Under the pieces are notes generated by a model. It saw only the letters and a list, made by a program, of their open reading frames with translations, ran no database searches and was not told where the DNA came from. This document shows, in pieces, positions 1-11,107 of a stretch of 31,707 nucleotides of DNA. The stretch lies in NCBI GenBank assembly GCA_004802705.1, contig SGPL01000389.1, forward strand, positions 1-31,707. Reading direction: 5' to 3'. A program made the translations under genes and the position numbers. Numbering within the stretch: the stretch's first letter is position 1; each line of letters begins with the position of its first letter. The DNA comes from Bondarzewia mesenterica (lineage: Eukaryota; Basidiomycota; Agaricomycetes; Russulales; Bondarzewiaceae).

Positions 1-1189
1 GCGTTCTCAGCCGACGGCAAAGCATATCGTCTCTGGTTCTGACGACAAGACGATCCGTGTGTGGGACACAGAGACCGGCGAAGCAGCGTTCGAGCCATTC
101 GAAGGGCACACAGGCCGGGTCACATCTGTCGCGTTCTCACCCGACGGCAAACGCATCGTCTCTGGTTCTTCGGACAAGACAGTCCGTGTCTGGGACGCAG
201 AGACGGGTGAAGCAGCGTTCGAACCGTTTAAAGGACACACAGAGGTCAGCTTTGTCGCGTTCTTGCCCGATGGCAAATACATTGTCTCTGGTTCTTGGGA
301 CAAGACGGTCCGTCTCTGGGATGCGGAGACGGGCGAGGCAGCTTTCAAGCAGTTCGAAGCGAACACTTACCAGATCGGCTGTGTCGCATTCTCGCCCGAC
401 GGCAAACGCACCATCTCTGATTCTTCGGAGAAGATGATCCGTCTCTGGGGCACAGAGGCTGGCGAGGCAGCGTTCGAGCCGTTCAAAGGACACACAGAGG
501 AGGTCAGCTCTGTCGCGTTCTCGCTTGACGGCAAACGCATCGTCTCTGGTTCTTGGGACAAGACGATCCGTGTCTGGGATGTGGAGACGGGCGACGCAGC
601 TTTCAAGCAGTTCGAAGGGCACACTCGCGGGGTCACTTGTGCCGCATTCTCGCCCAATGGCAAACACATTGTCTCTGGCTCTGTGGACAAGACGATTCGT
701 GTCTGGGATGCGGAGACTGTTGATATTGTCAGAAACCCCTTCGATGGATACAGAAGCTGTGTCTCGTCCACACCTTCGCCTCAGAGAAGGTCCCCTTCCT
801 CAGTCCCTGGCGGCCACGACAATCACACTGGCACGTCGATGAGGGAATGGCTGTATGACCATGAAATAGGTGGTTCAATGATATCGTCCTCTGCTGAGAC
901 CTCCCCTTTACTCTTTCCGATGGCATTTTCTCCTCATAAAATCCATGCTTTTGAGGCTTCCCCTTTGTTTGATCGGATTGATATGACACACATCAACAAT
1001 TTGTCGATGGACAACGATGGATGGATAGTCGGACCAAGAGATGAACTTCTGTTCTGGGTACCACCGGACTTGCGCCTTGGACTGTTCTGGCCGGGAAATA
1101 CTGCTGTGATTGGTACGCCGTGGACGAAACTCGATCTCAGTCGCTTTGCGCATGGAACCGAATGGACGAAATGCTTTTCTGACTCATGA
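1..1189 (+). CDS. WD40-repeat protein, 3' part, NLR (NACHT-WD40)-like
   Basis: The reading frame is open to a TGA at 1187-1189. It encodes one partial and five full WD40 blades of 42-43 residues, each with a GHT start, an FSPDGK turn, SGSxDKT and a [VI]RVWD end. The blades are very alike, differing mainly at a few surface positions. After the last blade (about 745) a non-repeat tail of ~145 residues follows, containing GWIVGP, ELLFWVPP and TKLDLSRFAHG. I recall this kind of tail from agaricomycete NACHT-WD40 proteins. A beta-propeller for ligand or partner binding is expected. The N-terminal NACHT/effector part would lie left of the window and is inferred only. Odd: comparison with the other blades shows one extra base near position 24, so upstream blades fall in another frame, which stops at 40-42. 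This frame has no ATG before about 430, so it is not an independent gene. It is a sequencing error, a real break, or an edge artefact. Confidence 0.8.
   Translation, partial: RSQPTAKHIVSGSDDKTIRVWDTETGEAAFEPFEGHTGRVTSVAFSPDGKRIVSGSSDKTVRVWDAETGEAAFEPFKGHTEVSFVAFLPDGKYIVSGSWDKTVRLWDAETGEAAFKQFEANTYQIGCVAFSPDGKRTISDSSEKMIRLWGTEAGEAAFEPFKGHTEEVSSVAFSLDGKRIVSGSWDKTIRVWDVETGDAAFKQFEGHTRGVTCAAFSPNGKHIVSGSVDKTIRVWDAETVDIVRNPFDGYRSCVSSTPSPQRRSPSSVPGGHDNHTGTSMREWLYDHEIGGSMISSSAETSPLLFPMAFSPHKIHAFEASPLFDRIDMTHINNLSMDNDGWIVGPRDELLFWVPPDLRLGLFWPGNTAVIGTPWTKLDLSRFAHGTEWTKCFSDS
104..745 (+). repeat. Tandem array of five 126-129 bp WD40 units
   Basis: Units start at about 104, 233, 359, 488 and 617. They are alike at the DNA level as well as in protein, which implies recent duplication or gene conversion. 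The second unit is one codon shorter than the others. Confidence 0.85.
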
Positions 1190-2250
1190 GTTGTCTCAAC
1201 TCGAGTCGCTGCCCTCATTTTCTTCTTGTAATCATTTACGGAAGCCAATGTATCAATCGTACAGAAAATTTGGTGAGCGGTTCGCGGCCTCGCGCAATGT
1301 GCAGAGATACATCCGAGCAAAACTTCTAGCTGGCAATCACCTGCTATAGTCGTCTGAGTACCGATCTACCATCTAACAATTGCACGGACCTCGTTAAAAA
1401 TGATTCGATAGCGAACCGTCTGACCAAAACCAAGCCGGCTGTATCATTTTGAGCGTTCTGAACTGGATACCTTGTTATTCGTCATCGCGCTGCACAGCTC
1501 CTAGAACCCATCATAGTCAGCTCGAATCTACTCCGTTGTATTATTTAGGACGGGATCCCATCTTGCTCGTGTGATCGCTAGGTGTGATGGCTCTGAGGTG
1601 CTTCTAGATAAAATAACGGTAATATTCCTGCTTAGCCCAAGCGGGAACGGACGATCCTGACGACGGATAATGGGGGAGAAAAGAGACGTGTCTTAAATCT
1701 AGCGGCAGTGAACAGTGAGGGAAACAATGTCCGTCGACTTGTTCATATTTAGCCGCGAGACTGCAAGAAGAAGGAACCTATTTCTAAAGAAAGGGATCAG
1801 CGCGCAGAAAGATCGAGGTGAAAACTGACCACAGTGCCACGGCAGCAAACCCGAGGGAAAGACGTCGGTCTGCGTTGACTTGAACAACTGTATATGCCTG
1901 TTCGATTGTCCTCCGACTCCTGAGTCGATCTCAAAGAAGAACACTCAGGACGATTCATCGATGCACCAATAATCAATGAATGATGAACAACGGTGGCGTC
2001 ACGGTCTCAGGCTGACGTTCATGCCATCTGGCCGACACTGTGAACCAAGGGTTCTAGCGAGGACAGAACAAAGTACGCGCGGTCGAGAATCCGTCTATGT
2101 CGGGGTGAAAAGACGAGCCGATGTCCATTGAGAAGTAGGTAACACGTTGGTTTTCCAGCGGAGGTAATAAATGACAGTGCAGGGATGACAGGATGCCGTG
2201 CTAGAGAAGCTTGTAACGAATGAGCTCTAAATTCTGCTGAAGTTCAACTA
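1190..2250. other. Gene-free stretch
   Basis: Only short, unrecognisable reading frames are present. I see no RNA gene or element. Similarity to the 5' flank of zinc-finger copy C begins weakly near 2250. Confidence 0.5.
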
Positions 2251-2324
2251 ATAGCACAAACAATGACGGGGTGACGGGATGGCTTAGTCCGACACCAACG
2301 AACGGCAAAGATCCCCATTCGAAG

Positions 2325-2606
2325 TCAAGGCATTGATATACACGTGATGCGTATTGGGCCACGAACACGAGGGGGCGACGCATTGACCCAGGGCACGGGA
2401 TTAATATCCCGAGCAAAGAATACTTATTGGCGAACAAAGCAACGCGCATGGCACTATTGTCCTGTCCCGAGGCTCGGAGGCCAAAGCGTCAATGAACACG
2501 AGAGTGGGAGGGCTCGGAGTGTGAACTCTGTGGTAAAGGGGGATAATGGGGAAGACAGGAGATAGATGCGCTGAGGAGAAGGGAAGGAGTGCGAGAGCAT
2601 ATATAA
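2325..2606 (+). promoter_or_regulatory. Promoter module of zinc-finger copy A
   Basis: A CACGTG-containing stretch near 2340 and the block at about 2443-2515 (with TTGTCCTGTCCCG and GGCCAAAGCGTCAATGAA) recur upstream of copy C; the block also recurs upstream of copy D. A TATA box, TATATAAG, lies at 2599-2606, about 115-120 nt before the chosen ATG. Similarity to copy C runs upstream to roughly 2260. Confidence 0.6.
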
Positions 2607-2719
2607 GAGAGCCGCCGAGGATGGCTTTCCGTTTCCTCCCAACACTCCAGACACCCATCTGCGTCAACGCAGATATTTTCCAAAACGTCCGACAATACAC
2701 TCCACTCTTCCAAGACACG

Positions 2720-3927
2720 ATGAACACTTACAACATCAACATCGACTTTCCCAACCATCCTTCCCCCGCGCTTCCCGACATGGACTGGAATATCGGCAGC
2801 CACATGAACACGGCCGCCGAATTCACCGACCAAGAATGGACCTATATTCAATCGTTAACGCAGGAGTGGCGGCGGACCCACAATGTAAGCCACACGTCTT
2901 TCGATACTGAACGTGCCACTAAGCCCTTCCTTTTCCATCATCAGGAGCCGACGCTGTCGCCCTCGGCATCCAACAACACTATGCCACTGCAGCCGAAACA
3001 AGGATGGCAGCAGGCGCAGCCTTTCCCACCAGTCGAACCTCGCTCGGCCATAACTTGGGAACGAGACAGACGAACCTCTGGTCCAATATCAACAGCACCC
3101 GCGCCGGGTCAATTCCATCCCCGCCTGCAGTACCCTCCAACTACGGCGTGCCCCCATCTGTCGACAGCGCCTTCGGCGCATCTACGGATTACTCGAATGC
3201 ACAGGCAACCTCACCTTCCACCACTCCATCCCCATTCGTGTTCGCCATGCCCATTGTTCACAACCCCATGATGCCGGCCGTGGGTTACCCTTCGATAACT
3301 TTTGCTCCCATGGAGGTGCCGCCACCAACAAGACGGGCGACGGGGAAGAGGAAACAGCGCGAGGAGGAAGCACCATCAGAGTCGAAAAGGCCAGTCGAGT
3401 ACATCTGGACGGCATCGGAGCGCCCGACAAACAGGACCATGAAACGTCAAAGAACAACGGTCCACCGGCGTAGGGTCACCGAGACCCTACCATCGAACAA
3501 CTCTACAACAGGGAACCACGCAAGCGGGGACTCTGTCCTCACTGGCAACGGGATCCTTGCTGTCTCGTCGCAGACGGCAGGGCCAAGCGGTTCCCAAAAC
3601 ACCGAAGACGAGGTAGAAGAGTCGGGCGCGAGTGCAAAAGCGTACGAAGAGTTGCAAGATCGAGCCGTCGCCGCGCTCAAGAAGGACAACGCCGACAGAA
3701 AATGGCCGTGCACGATGCCAGGATGCGATAAACGGTTTCGCAGGCAACAGGAGGCGCAGCGGCACATCACAGATACGAAGGAACATCGGCATCCTCAGTG
3801 TGAGGGAAAGCATGTGTGCGAGGATTGCGGGAAGAAGTTTGGGAGGAGAGATTCGATGGCGAGGCATCAGAAGAGCGGGGCTTGTGGACGGTTGAGGAAG
3901 AAGGCGGCGGCATTGATTGGGGTATAA
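2720..3927 (+). CDS. C2H2 zinc-finger protein, paralog A (one frame break)
   Basis: This is a putative nuclear DNA-binding protein. Exon 1 (2720-2884, 55 codons) contains a D-W-N-I-G stretch that matches the other copies. A 60-nt GT-AG intron (2885-2944, phase 0) follows. Exon 2 runs to TAA at 3925-3927. It holds a basic NLS-like region (GKRK), the shared central block ending VSSQTAG, and a C-terminal zinc-finger pair: C-x4-C-x12-H-x6-H, then C-x2-C-x12-H-x5-C. Base-by-base comparison with copy C shows one base missing near 3035, so exon 2 starts in frame 2 and continues in frame 1. This is either a real deletion (pseudogene) or a sequencing error. An ATG at 2621 is in frame but lies only 15 nt after the TATA box, so 2720 was preferred. 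It also matches the start in copies C and D. Confidence 0.7.
3471..3489 (+). repeat. 19-nt inverted repeat inside zinc-finger copy A
   Basis: TAGGGTCACCGAGACCCTA has two perfect 7-bp arms around a 5-nt loop. The same site in copies C and D keeps the arms. Confidence 0.7.
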
Positions 3928-4255
3928 GTAGCTGGAGAGAGTGCTCACCTCGTCTTGTCTGCCTTTGTTTTTCTCCCTTTGTTTTTTCTTTTTTGTCGGT
4001 TTCTGTTCGGCTTGACGATCTATCTCCCTTGTTCTTTTCTTGCCCATTGTTGTACTGTGCTCTCCCCATTTCAACATAGTATTTGTATTTGTACTCACTG
4101 ATGCAACGCACATACATCAAGAATATCCTCACGTCTCTATCATCATCCCTAATCCTCTCGATCTCGTAGTATTTTGCGATCACTTGTCCGACTGGCGGCA
4201 CCAAGGTCCAGAGCAAGTGAGGCGAAGAACAGGTCGCTAGCAAGCCTCTCGTGTA
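3928..4255 (+). other. Conserved 3' tail of zinc-finger copy A
   Basis: A T-rich tract is followed by the family motif at 4001-4020 and then by sequence that realigns, in the opposite orientation, with the downstream flanks of copies C (about 12990-13183) and D (about 23230-23400). Shared words include GTGAGTACAAA and GCTTGCTCT, read on the reverse strand. Confidence 0.65.
4001..4020 (+). promoter_or_regulatory. Shared 3' UTR motif, copy A
   Basis: TTCTGTTCGGCTTGACGATC lies 74 nt after the stop codon. It is found, with few changes, after all five zinc-finger copies. Its role is unknown; a 3' UTR or 3' end signal is an inference. Confidence 0.65.
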
Positions 4256-6385
4256 GAATATCCAAGAAGACGATGGATAAGGAAATTCAGCGAGGTGCGA
4301 TCTGGCGTGATGATTGAAACATTGAAGTTGAGATTCGCGTCGGACGCGGACTATGCATAGATGCTTACATAACCCGGTCGGCTTTGTGAAGTTCGTCTTT
4401 CGTCGTCGTCGACCAACCACTAACTAGAACAACCCTGATGTCCAATCGCTCTGCTCGTTGCGTACTACTCACACCATCCATCATTCTCGCTCGATGTCAG
4501 AGATGCCCTCTTCCGTCCACAATACCGTCTCCTCCTCCAATCCACGTGTTCCAAGCTGTCCTGCGATATCGTGAAGAAGCGGTCTTCAACTCAAATCCTG
4601 CACGTGCGGCATGCACTAGTTGCTGTACCATTCCCTCATGTTGGGCATGGGGAGGGCAAGTCGCTTGTACGGATGGTGAATATCCTTCTGGGGGTGCTGG
4701 TGTAGGGCCAGGGAAGTGTATCACCCGCACAGGGGAGATACTGAAAGAGGTCAGTTATTGTCGTTGGGCGAGTTGTATGGAAAGTGGGTATATGCAGGAG
4801 CCCGAACAGCGAGGTGAATTCTTCTGGAATATCGGTAGGGATGGACGCGCAACGTCGAGGCATCTCAAACGACTTTGTGAAGTGCAACAGACAATACTCG
4901 TCCAGGACTCGTCTCCTGAGCGGCTCCTCTCTCCACAGATATCCACAAACCTCAGACCATCTTGATCTTCGACCGCAGCGCTGCTAATGATTGCGACAAA
5001 CCCACATTCGTCAAGCATCGTCGAGTTCGGATCTTCCCCGGTCCATGTTGGTCCATTTTTGTGCATTCGTTTAACAGCTATACCCGCGTCATTGACGCAT
5101 CACTCGCCTTGGCGGGGCCACTCCGGCGCTTTCGCTTGTTTATCAGATCATTCAAGACATCTAGGACCCTGGCTTCTAGGCAAATTTTGTGACTGGCACA
5201 ACGGTGTACTCGGTCATTCGTAGCGGCGATTAAGTTCAGCATCTGTTGGCAAGTCGGTGATCTTTGTTCTCGCTTGTTATCTCAAAGCTTGACCTGCGCC
5301 CTTCAACCTTTGGCCTTTGATGAACTTGGTGAATAGTACACAATGACGGTATTCGACAGAGGTGGGTCGACGCGCTCGTTTCCTTTATGAACGACGCACG
5401 TCCGTTTGGTACAGGACTGCTGTACTATGATACATTGTTCCCTCTTTGCGAAGAATGGGACATGGAACAATATTTGTCCATAGGACTGAATACATCTGAA
5501 ACTCGTGCTCATCAGCCGCCAAAATTGCATAGCGGAACATCTGTGACCGACAGGATGGCTCTCATCCGCTGATAGCGCTTTCGATCACTCCTCGATCACA
5601 TGCTTCCGAACGCTTCGTGCGTCGATCTCAAGGATCTCATCTCGATTGCATACATCCGACGACTCGTCCGTTGCAGATCGATGAATCACTTGAGGGATAC
5701 GATGTTGGCAACAAGGAGTCGTCACCCAAGCAAGTATTCTCTATCCTCATGCGCTCAGACATCAGGCCAAATCGGACACCCATCTAAGCAGTCCAAGAAG
5801 GCAGGCCTGAGCACACAAAAGGCTGGCCAAAAAATAAAAGAAGTCAGAAGGGAATCGGGATGGGCGAGAGGGTGTCTATATGCTCTCATGTGTGAGAATA
5901 CAGACTTTAAAGGATAGTTTTTCGGTCGCCCGGAATGCCAGGCGTCTGAAGTCATAATGCATCGTTCGTTGAAAGCTCGTTTTTGCAACATGCATCGCAT
6001 TCCATCTGTTGAGAAGCCATTAAGTCAGTTTTTTGGTACAAACAACGTAAAGTACGTATGCACTTGTGAGCGAAAAGGAAAATTCTAAAGGAAAAACAAG
6101 GCAAACGAAGGAATGATTAATGGGCAGGAATCCGTGTAGTTTATATAGAGAAAGGGACGTCCGTGCGCAAATGCATGTAAGTAAGTATTTTTGCNCAGTG
6201 ACAAGGTCGGGGAAAATGGGAAGGACGATAGCGGAAGAAAGTGAGCAATACAGGACGAGCGAGGAATGATAATGAAAAGGGAAGGTGTTGTGGAAGGATG
6301 CAATCGGTGGTTTGGTGTCGTGAGCCGTAGGCTTACACTCGATCGTATCTCAACGCACACTACGTATGCACACACGGGCACAGCT
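4256..6385. other. Gene-free stretch with unassigned small ORFs
   Basis: The longest frame, 4438-4965 + (175 codons), and the overlapping minus-strand frames at 4497-5066 have no domain I recognise and no convincing splice pattern. The frame at 5600-5917 + is also unrecognised. One N is at 6195. The right end is the 3' flank of the aspartic protease. Confidence 0.4.
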
Positions 6386-8241
6386 CTAGTTGGTGGTCGC
6401 ATAGGTATAACGCGTTGTGGCTAGTCCGACACGCTTTTTATCAGTGTCGAAGACGGAGTAGAACCGCTCGAGGAAAGCGAGCCCGTTGATGAAGTCGAGG
6501 CCCTCTCTCGAGTTGCTCCCAAGATCTGACGGGACGGCGGGGTGTGAGCACAACAGAAACGGACAATGCGAGCGGAGTATATGTGCGTCACTTACCGCCG
6601 ACGATGAGGTAGACGTTGTTCGACGTGCCACCGATGAATGAATTGAGGGAGCGCGGCCAGATTTGCGCATTGGCTGTCAGCTCGAAGGTCGTCTGTAACG
6701 CGAGCCGTCAGTGAGACGTGCTCGATGACGCGGGAGATTGATAAATTTGATTTACCCTGCCGACGGTGAAGAACAAGCTTTGGAGGTTTTTGTATTGTGC
6801 TGTTGTCAAGCGGAGGAGACCGGTGTTGTTGTCGGCCACCGCTCGGGTAGCTGATCGGTAGCGCCGAAAAGCATCTGTTTATTTTATGTTAGCGGCTTGT
6901 CCGGTGAAGTTCACTGGCACATGATGAACTCACCAGAGGCGAGAAGAATAAGTGTGGTACCTGAAATTGAAAGTAACAGATCTCCGTGTTAGCTGCTCCA
7001 GTGTTGCACGAGCGAATATTGTACTCACCGGTGTCAACGATGCCAGCCGTGGTGGACAAAATAGGGTTTGATGTGCCATATCTAATCGACTGGTCGATTC
7101 CCCAGAACGCGCTCGCAGGCGACGTGCTCGTGATTCCACTAGGAAGCGTCCTAGTCAGATTTGGAGAGCATGCAGCGCCCACGGAGACTTACGTGAAGGT
7201 GATTGATCCCGTGAACTTGCTCGAATCAGTTCCACCAAACGTAAGTTCGCCGTTCTTTGCAGGTAAATTGGTCGTAGGCTCAAAGGAGACGGCAACGAGG
7301 TTTTTTGCGATAATTTCCTGGTTGAAGAGATTGTCCGTCACCGTGGGGATAGGGGACCTGTTACCTGGGGAGAGCGTGCCTTGGATTGGGTATTGCCTCA
7401 GGTTCCGGCCTCATGTCAGACGACAAGAAACGTTCGTACCAATTGTGAGATCGGCAGGACCAATGCTACAGGGAAGAGAGGTTAGTATCGAGATCTGATA
7501 TAAGGAAGGGTATATGTATTTACCCCAGAATTCCGTCAAAGCCAGGTAAGCCGTTCGAACTAGAAGCGACGCCGATGGACTGATTAGTGATAGTCAAGCC
7601 CGAACCCAAAGATACTGTGTCCATGAATTCGGTCCCTAATTGATGAGATAGTCATCAGTATCGACATATTAGTGGAGACGACAAAAACACTATATACCAG
7701 AGAAGGTTCCAGAGCCGTAGGTGACTGACTTCCATGTATCTTGAGTTAGGCAATCTTTCACCATAAGGAGACAAAAAGATCGAACTCACTACATGATCGG
7801 ATGTCTTCATGCTGGTGTTAGTCCTAACGTAGGCCTTGCCAGCACCAACCCATGTGTTAGACGAGCCGGTATCAATGAGAAGAGTGTCTGAAGAAATGCT
7901 CCGTCTGTATCTGCATCCGAAAGAAAATGATAGAATACTGATTCACAAGTGGTCGCGGGGCTTCCGATACCGACCGAGGCAGTGTAGATGACAGCCTGAT
8001 TCTCCACGGGAACGCTGGTGGTCGAATTTTTGCTCCGATGAGCGCCACTGAGCTTGGCCTCAGCGTGAGCACGCAATGCCTTCGCACGGGCTTGATCTTG
8101 CTTGAGAAGATGGCGTGCGGATGTGCCATTTACGGTCTTTGCGATGGGGAGGCTGATGAGAGAGTCGCGGATAACAACAGGTTTCCCCGTGACGGTCAAG
8201 ATGAGCACGAGAAGGTAAGTGAGGGCCACAGTGGGAAGCAT
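6386..8241 (-). CDS. Secreted aspartic protease (pepsin A1 family, polyporopepsin-like)
   Basis: This predicted 417-residue endopeptidase has 11 exons: 7947-8241, 7790-7887, 7698-7728, 7524-7635, 7440-7465, 7193-7379, 7029-7150, 6934-6960, 6756-6874, 6596-6692 and 6386-6525. All ten introns are short GT-AG introns and the exon lengths sum to an exact reading frame. The protein starts with a hydrophobic signal peptide (MLPTVALTYLLVLILTV) and a basic propeptide of about 65-70 residues. The mature enzyme has both catalytic motifs, D104-T-G-S-S and D289-T-G-T-T, and ends with the family-typical GLDFINGLAFLERFYSVFD and ATTN. Length and layout match secreted basidiomycete enzymes such as polyporopepsin. 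The likely role is extracellular protein degradation at acid pH. No break was found. Start choice is supported by the signal peptide and a TATA box about 80 nt upstream. Confidence 0.93.
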
Positions 8242-8316
8242 GGTAAGGGGAAACAGAGAGTGAAAAGAGTGAACCGCTGCGGGAGCGCAACACTTCGAGG
8301 TCAGTCAAAGCCAGGG

Positions 8317-8323
8317 ATTTATA
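8317..8323 (-). promoter_or_regulatory. TATA box of aspartic protease gene
   Basis: TATAAAT on the minus strand, about 76-82 nt before the ATG at 8241. This is close to the TATA-to-ATG spacing of the zinc-finger genes in this window. Confidence 0.5.
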
Positions 8324-8610
8324 TGAACTCAAGGTGCGCGAACATCCGGTTCGCCGTTCGTCTAACTTCCAAGCAGTAGCTTGGAGACCATTTGGCGAAG
8401 CATAAACCTTACCAGATACCTTGCCTTCGCAGTGCGAAGAATAGATGGAACTAAGCGCCACAAGACGTTTCCGCGTCCGCATTCACGTGGACTGCTTGGA
8501 AAGCTTCTTCAACTAGTGAGAGGGCTCACTCAACGAAGAATGATAGGATGGAAAACCAGGATGGCTGGATCAGGCCGCTGAAGGGGAATATGATATAAGA
8601 CGCTGGCGTA

Positions 8611-8666
8611 TCTGTATGCAATCATGTTCAACAATTCGAGAGGCAAGAGAACAAAACTTACATCTC
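8611..8666 (-). repeat. Direct duplication, copy 1 (possible F-box remnant)
   Basis: This 56-nt copy matches 8900-8955 with 8 differences, all transitions. On the minus strand it reads LLPLELLNMIAYR, which resembles an F-box core (LPxELLxxI). Weaker similarity extends into the flanks. Confidence 0.45.
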
Positions 8667-8899
8667 TGGAACATAAAAATGTCATGGTACAACTTCTATC
8701 AAGAGAGATGTGACGCCAGTGTACGGAATGCTCCGGAATGCTCCTGCACCCACTTAATACCCGCCTACTAGTTCGATTAAGCGATGCGATAGAGGTATTT
8801 GGCAATAACATTGAAGGATGCACTGCAGAGAAGCCGGAGATCGAAGTTTGATGCGGCTTCATCACTGAAAAGGAAGATTTACGCCACAATGAATGGACA

Positions 8900-8955
8900 T
8901 CTGTACGCAATCATATTCAGCAATTCGAGAGACAAGAGAGTAAGGCTTACATCTC
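8900..8955 (-). repeat. Direct duplication, copy 2 (possible F-box remnant)
   Basis: The partner of 8611-8666, offset by 289 nt. The minus strand reads LLSLELLNMIAYR and meets a stop soon after, so it looks like debris rather than a gene. Confidence 0.45.
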
Positions 8956-10884
8956 ATGTAATGACACAGCTGATATCAGGAGAGATGGAGTCTTTCGACA
9001 TGCCTGCTGCATGCAAGACGCATGATCCATCTTGAGAAAAAGATTTCGAGAAAAAAAGAGCTGCGATCGCAACTACTGAAGCTGAGCTTTGAGGATATGA
9101 ACAAGACAATCATTGGCATACGCATAATGTGGAATGGCGTTCTTCCAGAGTATGTACTATCAGCAGTCACATAAGCACTGTGTGAAAGGCAGATGTTGAG
9201 ACGTGTTTCAAGCGGGGTCCCGATACATACGTACAAGGTTCATTGAATCGAGCATCAGTTGCAACTCTTGTGCATGTCATCAGAAAACGGAATCTTCGTG
9301 AGCGATGTAGTGTTTGGTCCATCCATGAAGGCAGAAGTTCGGCAGGATACACCGTAAGACCAAGCAAGATTCGCCTTTGTCGACGCTCATGAGAGTTGAT
9401 CCGTATGAATTTTTTCTGGTAAGATGCGGTACCAATGCGAAAATAGCATAAACACAGACCCATGTATAGATCCCAAGCAATGTTGCACTTTGACACCGAT
9501 CAAGTTTCTGCGTATGCAGGAAGGAAGGCCAAATGACCTAAACCATTCATTGTCAGTGTTAGAAGGTAAGACGATATAAAAAAAAATTTGCAAAGCCAGA
9601 GACCTAAGTTGATGAACGTTGAACATTCATCTAAACCGAGAAAAACAACTCCAAGGTCCGTCCTGTCCACTGCGCATCTTGCCAAGAGCAATGGCAGTAT
9701 CAAGCATCGGCTAAAACGACGGCACCGAGCAATATACGGCTAGCAATCCGAGGCGTTCCTCCGAAGCCTGCATGCGACGTGATGAAGGGACAACAGTCAC
9801 ACTGGAACAATCGACTGCACCAACAGTAGCCTTGTTTGGGATGCGCGACGCAGGCCTTCTTGAAAGTGAGCGACGACGTGAAATGTGAATGCCGCGATAT
9901 TGACGATTAATACCACACACGTCACATCGAAGTCTGCTCAGCGGATACGGCAGTGGCTTCATCCTTTTCTGTCGATCAAATTTGCTCCTCGCTTTTCAGC
10001 CTGTGACTCTCAATAAAATCAATTTATGACATATTTACCGCTTGCTCATCCCTTTAACACGTACATCGGGAGACATATGTAGTACATCGGAATTGCCTTT
10101 GCTGTGTCACGAGGCAGCTCTGCCAGATCTTCATGACGTCCATAATCTGGCAATACATACAAATATTTGCACTTTCGCCGCTGTCGTCTCATCGAACGGA
10201 AAAGATTCGTCTTCTTTTTGAAAAAACATAGAGATGGCGCACGAAATGGACTGATCAGACTGACAGACTCAGATCAGAATTAGAAAAGCAATGGCCGAGA
10301 GCTCGTTCAGGTCCAACATAGGAGAAGTACTCACAGACATATTCTTCAATTACCTAGGATCTCGTAATGATTAGATTCCATCCTGTTATGTGCGACAGTA
10401 TCACCAAAGTAGGTATCCCATCACGCCTCGAAAAGTGCCTTGATGTCTTCACGGAACGGCCCCCAGAGTAAGTGATTATGTTCGAATAAGTCTGCCATGG
10501 CGACGTCAAAATCTGGGGCGCATCAGGCTGGGAAAATCGCGAACACTGGCAGACAGGGCTGCGTGTATGACTGCATTCTAGATGTCATAGTTGCAGCACC
10601 CAGCCTGCGAGACACGAATTGTGGAGGGAAGCAGCGACGAGATCGAGGTAACTCCGTTGGATGTGATGAAGGTCGGAGACTTAGACCTTTGCCAACAGTT
10701 TGAAGACCGACAGTGACAAGCGACGCTGCAGAACAGCCCTGGTAGCTTTGCGTCTTCGACCTACAGCCCAAGTCAAGTCATCCAAAAAACTGACTCCTGA
10801 AAGGGCCACAAACACGAGGCATCCAAGGCGAAACACAGAGGCTTGCGTGGCTGCGATGCCAGTCTAAAATTGTGTAAACAATTG

Positions 10885-10921
10885 CCCGGCTCCAATGGTC
10901 AAAGCACAACGGAGTCCCTTT
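10885..10921 (+). promoter_or_regulatory. Degenerate promoter block upstream of zinc-finger copy B
   Basis: Traces of the shared block remain here (ATTGCCCGGCTCC, then GGTCAAAGCACAACGGAG). There is no clear TATA box; only TCTTAAAG occurs near 10980. Confidence 0.35.
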
Positions 10922-11107
10922 GTCGGACTTCAAAAAGACGTGACGAGGACAACGTACCAGAGATTCGGTGTTGCGAAAATCTTAAAGTGACAGAATGATG
11001 CAAATACAAAGGAATCCCTCCAACTTGAGCGAACCTGTCCAATCACTCACTGTCTTCGCCTTGCACTCATTGCCTTGCGATCAGTTTCCCAATCCTATAG
11101 AGAAGAT

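Larger units (their letters stand above)
8324..10884. other. Gene-poor stretch
   Basis: No gene could be supported. It holds a diverged direct duplication (8611-8666 and 8900-8955) with a faint F-box-like peptide on the minus strand. Minus-strand frames between 9167 and 9962 and a plus-strand frame at 10497-10703 are unrecognised. The region is AT-richer than the coding parts. Confidence 0.4.

Noticed and set aside
137..771. Long minus-strand open frames opposite the WD40 array
   Set aside because: Their repeats are the complement of the WD40 units in shifted frames; no domain and no independent evidence.
2621..2719. In-frame upstream ATG that would add 33 residues to zinc-finger copy A
   Set aside because: It lies only 15 nt after the TATA box, so it is probably before or at the transcription start, and copies C and D lack the extension.
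3471..3489. TAGGG words as telomere-derived sequence
   Set aside because: They occur singly inside an inverted repeat within coding sequence, not as tandem TTAGGG arrays.
4438..4965. 175-codon plus-strand frame
   Set aside because: No domain, low-complexity start and no promoter or splice support. Overlapping minus-strand frames look equally plausible.
6986..7498. 170-codon plus-strand frame
   Set aside because: It lies antisense to exons 4-7 of the aspartic protease and has no recognisable domain.
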